The notes under the pieces were generated by a model. That model was not told the origin of the DNA. It worked only from the letters and a program-made list of their open reading frames with translations, and did not search any database. Made by a program: the position numbers and the translations under genes. This document shows, in pieces, positions 23,043 to 26,537 of a stretch of DNA of 26,537 bases. This DNA comes from Thermoleophilia bacterium (lineage in GTDB: Bacteria > Actinomycetota > Thermoleophilia > Gaiellales > Gaiellaceae), in assembly GCA_025933895.1 (NCBI GenBank), contig JAICZB010000007.1, forward strand, positions 1 through 26,537. The letters are read 5' to 3'. Position 1 is the first letter of the stretch. Every line of letters starts with the position of its first letter.

Positions 23043-23987
23043 CTAGCCACCTTTGCCGTGGCCGTTGCCATGGCTGCCTCCCTGGCCTTGCTGACCGTTG
23101 TCGTTGCCCTGGCCGTGGTCGCTGCTGGTCGGGGCGGGGGCAGGAGGGACGGCCGTGCTCTGGCTCTGGCCGGAGGTAGTCGGCTGGGTCTGGTGGCCGT
23201 TGGAGTGGCCGTGACCGGAGGATGCGTGACCGTCGTGGCTCTTGGAGTGGCCGTGCGTTACTTGCTGCGGCGGGTGCGCGCCGTGGCGGCCTTCGCCGCG
23301 CGGGCCGCGAGCTTTGGGCCGTGCTTTCGGGCGAGCTTCATGAGCATGCGCTGCTGCTGCGGAGGCAGGCGCCGCCATATGTCCCACGCCGCGATGGTGA
23401 GCGCCCACGGCGTGGGGCGGAGCTTGCGGAGCTTTCCGGCCATGCCCTGATCCTGGCAGATCGGCGCCGTGGCTGCGCCGGGCAGGCTTGGCCGCGGTCG
23501 CGGGCCGGTCGGAGTGACCTCGTGGCCCGGTGTGGGTGTGGTTCTTGTCGCCGTAGCCGTTCCCCGGCCGAGTCGGGGCGAGCGGCATCAGCTTGGGAGG
23601 CGGAGACGGGTTCGTCGTCGGAGGGGGCGGCGACGGCGGAGGAGGCGAGGGCGGAGGCGGAGGGGCCGACGGTGGAGACGGCGGCGACGGAGGATGGATC
23701 GGCGGCTTGGCCGGCGGGGCGGAATTCTGATGCGCGGCCGGCGCAGGAACACTCGGTAGGACTGGAGAGGGCTGGACTGCGGTCTGCGGCGACACGTTCA
23801 ACCGGGCGGAACGGTGACGCGGTGCCTTGGGGAGTGCCGGCGCCTGGACGACGCTGCGGCCGGGACCGGGGCCGAGCGCGATGCCGAGCGGAGCCGATGG
23901 CGAGGCAAGCAGACGCGGGATCAGGGCGCCACCGATTACGGCGACCGCGAGCAGGAGTGCTGCGATCGCCCTCTCCTTACGGCTCAT
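23043..23987 (-). CDS. Exported or membrane-anchored Pro/His/Gly-rich low-complexity protein
   Basis: The 314-aa product begins SRKERAIAALLLAVAVIGGA, a short basic tail plus one hydrophobic helix, so it is exported or anchored. ATG 23987 has AGGAGG 7 bases upstream. Residues about 90-135 are a proline-rich stalk of PPSPP-type repeats, and the C-terminal 70 residues are His-, Gly-, Gln- and Asn-rich (HGHSKSHDGHASSGHGHSNG), which may bind metal ions. Codon bias is strongly GC3 in the N- and C-terminal thirds but weak between 23258 and 23443, where a second frame is the well-coded one. It faces the diguanylate cyclase gene across an 83-base divergent gap containing an inverted repeat. No family is recognised. 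Confidence 0.6.
   Translation of the reverse strand: MSRKERAIAALLLAVAVIGGALIPRLLASPSAPLGIALGPGPGRSVVQAPALPKAPRHRSARLNVSPQTAVQPSPVLPSVPAPAAHQNSAPPAKPPIHPPSPPSPPSAPPPPPSPPPPSPPPPTTNPSPPPKLMPLAPTRPGNGYGDKNHTHTGPRGHSDRPATAAKPARRSHGADLPGSGHGRKAPQAPPHAVGAHHRGVGHMAAPASAAAAHAHEARPKARPKARGPRGEGRHGAHPPQQVTHGHSKSHDGHASSGHGHSNGHQTQPTTSGQSQSTAVPPAPAPTSSDHGQGNDNGQQGQGGSHGNGHGKGG
23258..23443 (-). CDS. Small basic protein (61 aa) nested in another reading frame
   Basis: This frame lies wholly inside the Pro/His-rich gene, same strand, offset by one base. It encodes a helical, strongly basic protein: AGKLRKLRPTPWALTIAAWD, then IWRRLPPQQQRMLMKLARKH and an Ala/Lys/Arg tail. Nearly every codon ends in G or C (CTC, CGC, AAG, GCG), unlike the overlapping frame, which here is full of GCT, GCA, CAT and AAA. 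That makes this the more credible coding frame of the stretch. CAGGAT ends 6 bases before the ATG, a possible -10 box; AGGA is the only ribosome-binding-like motif. No function is known. Confidence 0.55.
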   Translation of the reverse strand: MAGKLRKLRPTPWALTIAAWDIWRRLPPQQQRMLMKLARKHGPKLAARAAKAATARTRRSK

Positions 23988-23997
23988 GTTGTCCCCT

Positions 23998-24040
23998 CCT
24001 CCTGCCGACACCAACTCCCATAGGGACTATCGGCAGGAGG
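23998..24040. promoter_or_regulatory. 11-bp perfect inverted repeat in the divergent gap, covering the RBS of the minus-strand gene
   Basis: CCTCCTGCCGA (23998-24008) and TCGGCAGGAGG (24030-24040) are exact complements 21 bases apart, with a smaller TCCC-ATA-GGGA palindrome (24016-24026) inside. On the minus strand the left arm contains the AGGAGG ribosome binding site of the exported protein gene (start 23987). As RNA it would hide that site; as DNA it could be an operator shared with the diguanylate cyclase gene. Confidence 0.6.
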
Positions 24041-24070
24041 GGGCGTTCGCTTGAGATCCGGGGGGCCTAG

Positions 24071-25828
24071 CTGAGCAGCTTCAAGCTGAAGCTCGTCGCC
24101 TACTTCGTCTTGCTCTCTCTCGTCCCGATGGCGGCGACGTACTGGGGGCTCAGCACGGTGGCCGGGGCCGGCGAGTCACGGCAGGTCACCCTGCGTCAGG
24201 AGGCGGGGCTCCGCGCCGCGCTGGCGCTCTACTCGGAGCAGGCCGACCGGGCGCAGGCGCAGGTAGAGCGAGTCGCACGCTCCCGGCCGCTGCAGCGTGC
24301 TCTCGAGCGCCGCGACCGCGGCGCGTTGCGTCGGATCCTCTCCGGCAAGCCGTCGTTCTACGTGGTCGGTGCCCGCGGCCTTCGCGTTGGTGCGGCACCG
24401 CGTCTCGCGGCTCGGCTTCCCGTCGACGTGGTGGCCGGCGCGCGACGCCTGGGAGAGGTCGTGGCGACGATCCCTCTGAGCACCACGCTCGTCGAACGCC
24501 TGCGGCGCGACGCCGTCCTGGACTCGGGCGACGTCCTCGTCCTGCTCGAAGGAGCGCAGATCGCCGCGTCGTCGCCGTCGCTCCACGGGCACGTCCCCGT
24601 CGCGGTCGGTCGGAGCGCGACAGTCCGGCTCGCAGGCACGCAGTACCGCGCATTCGTCGCGCCGGCGCTGCCGGGAACCCCCACCGCGCGCCTCGCCGTC
24701 CTCACGCGAAAGGCGTCGGTCGACGCGGCCGACGCGCGGGCGCGCGACCGACTCCTCGTGGGCCTGCTCGCGTGCCTCGCCCTCGTCGGCGTCGTCGCCT
24801 ACCTGCAGGGTCGGTCGATCGTGAGAAACCTCCGCCGCTTCGCGACCGCCGCGCGGGGAATCGCACGCGGGAGCCTGGGCGAGCGCGTGCCCGTCCGCGG
24901 GCGGGACGAGTTCGCGGCACTCGGGGATGCGCTGAACGACATGGCCACGCAGCTCGAGGCGCGGCTTGCCGAGCTCGAGGCCGAGCGGGCGCGGGCGCGC
25001 GAGGCCTTGGCACGTTTCGGAGAGGCGCTCGCGGCGACCCACGACGCGAAGCAGCTCCTCCGCGTCGTCGCGGCAGCGGCCGTCGAGGCGACCTCCGCGC
25101 GGGCCGGCCGGATCACGTCGGCCGACGGCGCGGTCGTCGTCACCGGCGACGCAGACGCAGACGGCGAGCGGCTCGTGCTCCCGCTCATCGCCTCGGGGGA
25201 GCGGTTCGGGACGCTCGAGCTCGTCGGCGACTCGTTCGGCAAGGAGGAGCGGATGAACGCCGCGTCGCTCGTGGCGCACGCCGTGGTCGCACTCGAGAAC
25301 GCTCGCCTGCACGGGATGGTCGAGCGTCAGGCCCTTGTCGACGGCCTGACCGGGCTGGCGAACCGCCGGGCAGCTTCCGACGCCCTCCATGCCGAGGCGG
25401 CCCGTGCGCAGCGCCTCGAGACCCCGCTCTCGGTCGTCCTCGCCGACCTCGACGGATTCAAGGACGTGAACGACGTGCACGGCCACGCGGTCGGGGACGA
25501 GGTTCTGCGCGTCTTCGCCGACGTGCTCCGCGAGACGCTCCGCGAGTCCGATGTGGCCGGACGCTGGGGCGGCGAGGAGTTCCTGCTCCTGCTGCCCGGC
25601 GCCGACGAGGAGGGTGCGTCGCAGCTCGCCGACCGCGTCCGCATCGCTCTCGCCCACCGGGCGATCGCGAGCGCTCCGGGCCTCCGCGTGACGGCGAGCT
25701 TCGGCGTGGCCGAATACGCGGGACAGTCGAACACCGAGCAGCTCGTCGATGCCGCCGACAGCGCTCTCTATCGCGCGAAGCGCGCCGGGAGGGACCGGGT
25801 CGAGCGAGCCGTGCCTGCCGCGCTTTGA
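24071..25828 (+). CDS. Membrane diguanylate cyclase (sensor-HAMP-GAF-GGDEF)
   Basis: This enzyme makes cyclic di-GMP from two GTP. CTG 24071 is proposed as start: it is the first codon after an in-frame TAG, it restores SSFKLKLVAYFVLLSLVPMA, a normal first membrane helix (about 8-27), and GGGGGG lies 6 bases upstream. TTG 24110 is the first conventional start but would cut that helix. The 585-aa product then has an external sensor (about 28-225), a second helix (228-246), HAMP (about 247-300), a short GAF-like part (about 311-395), and a GGDEF domain with DGLTGLANRRA, GGEEF at 500-504 and a canonical inhibitory RxxD (RESD, 491-494). It should be active and feedback-inhibited. Confidence 0.92.
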   Translation: MSSFKLKLVAYFVLLSLVPMAATYWGLSTVAGAGESRQVTLRQEAGLRAALALYSEQADRAQAQVERVARSRPLQRALERRDRGALRRILSGKPSFYVVGARGLRVGAAPRLAARLPVDVVAGARRLGEVVATIPLSTTLVERLRRDAVLDSGDVLVLLEGAQIAASSPSLHGHVPVAVGRSATVRLAGTQYRAFVAPALPGTPTARLAVLTRKASVDAADARARDRLLVGLLACLALVGVVAYLQGRSIVRNLRRFATAARGIARGSLGERVPVRGRDEFAALGDALNDMATQLEARLAELEAERARAREALARFGEALAATHDAKQLLRVVAAAAVEATSARAGRITSADGAVVVTGDADADGERLVLPLIASGERFGTLELVGDSFGKEERMNAASLVAHAVVALENARLHGMVERQALVDGLTGLANRRAASDALHAEAARAQRLETPLSVVLADLDGFKDVNDVHGHAVGDEVLRVFADVLRETLRESDVAGRWGGEEFLLLLPGADEEGASQLADRVRIALAHRAIASAPGLRVTASFGVAEYAGQSNTEQLVDAADSALYRAKRAGRDRVERAVPAAL

Positions 25829-25907
25829 CACGCTCGACCCGAGAAACCGCTGCTATCCCGGTTATCATGCCGCGGACGACGAGCACGACCCACGGGAGGA
25901 CACGTTT

Positions 25908-26255
25908 ATGCCGGTAGAGACACCGTCTATCTTCGCGCAGGTGATCAAGGAACACCTCGACCTGAAGGAGCGGAACGCGCGTCTGGGAGGCGCGATGCCG
26001 ATCGATCACTACAAGGACGACACGTTCGAGAACCACCCGCTCTTCAAGAGCGAGGAGCAGGCGCGAATCGAGGAGACGATGGACGGCGTCGACCCGGACT
26101 TCAGCGACGAGAGCCTCGAAAACGTCGCGGTCTGGCCGGGCGACGAGTCGGTCGAGGACGTCACCGCGGAGACGCGGGAGGCGACCGTGCCGGCGATCGA
26201 GGAGTCCGCCTTCTGGGGCAACGGCGGCGCCCGCGACTTCGACTGGGGCGACTGA
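25908..26255 (+). CDS. Small acidic hypothetical protein
   Basis: The 115-aa product is strongly acidic (many Asp/Glu) with a helical start FAQVIKEHLDLKERNARLGG, a segment HYKDDTFENHPLFKSEEQAR, and a tail of WP and DFDW motifs (VAVWPGDESVEDV, ARDFDWGD). It has no membrane segment, signal or cysteine. ATG 25908 is supported by GGAGGA at 25895-25900, 7 bases upstream. It is read in the same direction as the diguanylate cyclase gene after a 79-base gap that contains AT-richer spots (TATCCC, TATCAT). I recognise no family. A short conserved actinobacterial protein of unknown role is the best description. Confidence 0.6.
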   Translation: MPVETPSIFAQVIKEHLDLKERNARLGGAMPIDHYKDDTFENHPLFKSEEQARIEETMDGVDPDFSDESLENVAVWPGDESVEDVTAETREATVPAIEESAFWGNGGARDFDWGD

Positions 26256-26259
26256 CGCT

Positions 26260-26287
26260 CGCGAGCGAAGCTGACGCTTCGCTCGCG
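26260..26287 (+). terminator. Strong hairpin after the last gene (terminator-like)
   Basis: CGCGAGCGAAGC and GCTTCGCTCGCG form a perfect 12-bp stem around TGAC, 4 bases after the stop of the small acidic gene. It has no T-run (GTAGG follows), so it would act as a 3' end stabiliser or a non-canonical terminator. Confidence 0.55.
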
Positions 26288-26537
26288 GTAGGAACGAACT
26301 CCGCGTCCGCGAGAGCGCGGTCTCGCGAACGCTCCGTGCTGAGATTCTTGCCCGCCGGGACGGGCGCCTATGGCGCGCGTCCGGGAGCGGGGAAGCGCCT
26401 GCGGCTAAGAACTCGCATCGAAATGAAGCACGGACTGTCCGGCCGCGCTGGTCGGCGCGATCCTGCGTCCTCGGTCGCGCGAATAGCGCTGCTATTCACG
26501 CTTCCTGCGTCCTTGACTCGCACTCGACCATCGCACC
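26288..26537. other. Gene-free 250 bases with several hairpins
   Basis: No supported gene on either strand; all frames are interrupted or lack coding character. Inverted repeats: CGCGAGA/TCTCGCG (26308-26327); an 11-bp stem with one mismatch around TAT (26358-26382); and GAATAGC-GCT-GCTATTC (26481-26497), flanked by two copies of TCCTGCGTCCT (26461-26471 and 26503-26513). It may be a dispersed repeat or an untranslated RNA; I recognise no known RNA family. Confidence 0.5.

Noticed and set aside
25825..25830. Perfect TTGACA as a -35 box for the small acidic gene
   Set aside because: The only -10-like boxes (25854, 25863) are 23 and 32 bases away, too far; it overlaps the cyclase stop codon by chance.

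Overview
The window is a very GC-rich, densely packed bacterial chromosome segment with no sign of mobile DNA. Gene order and protein types point to an actinobacterium. The mreBCD-PBP2-RodA elongation cluster implies a rod-shaped cell. GTG/TTG starts are frequent, many genes appear to be leaderless, and a stand-alone SucA-type 2-oxoglutarate dehydrogenase replaces the E1/E2 fusion known from mycobacteria. A deep branch such as Thermoleophilia/Gaiellales is my best guess; that is inference from gene content, not a database result.

Layout. (1) 1-6135: the end of mreB, then mreC, mreD, mrdA (PBP2), rodA and a DUF697/YcjF-like gene. From mreC onward the genes overlap by 1-8 bases, so this is one wall-elongation operon. 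(2) 6095-6292: a small minus-strand gene, facing a 240-base spacer that holds the structured leader of an RNase E/G gene. (3) 6532-12553: RNase E/G, rplU (L21), rpmA (L27), a minus-strand DUF2007 gene, obgE, nadD and rsfS, a translation, ribosome-assembly and NAD block. (4) 12550-15208, minus strand: tRNA-Ala(GGC), two membrane PH-domain (bPH2) genes and a RodZ-like gene, which links back to the Mre/Rod machinery. (5) 15259-18348: an NTF2-like protein, Lon protease and an HxlR-type regulator. (6) 18466-19506, minus strand: a primary-type sigma factor. (7) 19584-23030: two small membrane proteins and sucA. (8) 23043-26255: a Pro/His/Gly-rich exported protein whose frame contains a second, overprinted 61-aa gene; a membrane diguanylate cyclase; and a small acidic protein of unknown function. 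The last 280 bases carry no gene but several hairpins.

Themes. Cell shape appears twice, in mre/rod and rodZ. The window also joins RNA turnover, ribosome assembly, proteostasis (Lon) and c-di-GMP signalling. The most unusual observations are: the overprinted 61-aa gene at 23258-23443; an 11-bp perfect inverted repeat that contains the ribosome binding site of the exported-protein gene in the divergent gap at 23998-24040; three related palindromes between convergent genes at 18362-18462; two covarying hairpins inside a duplicated segment of the RNase E tail; and a TANNNT-N7-start pattern indicating leaderless transcription, including two overlapping opposed -10 boxes between the DUF2007 gene and obgE.
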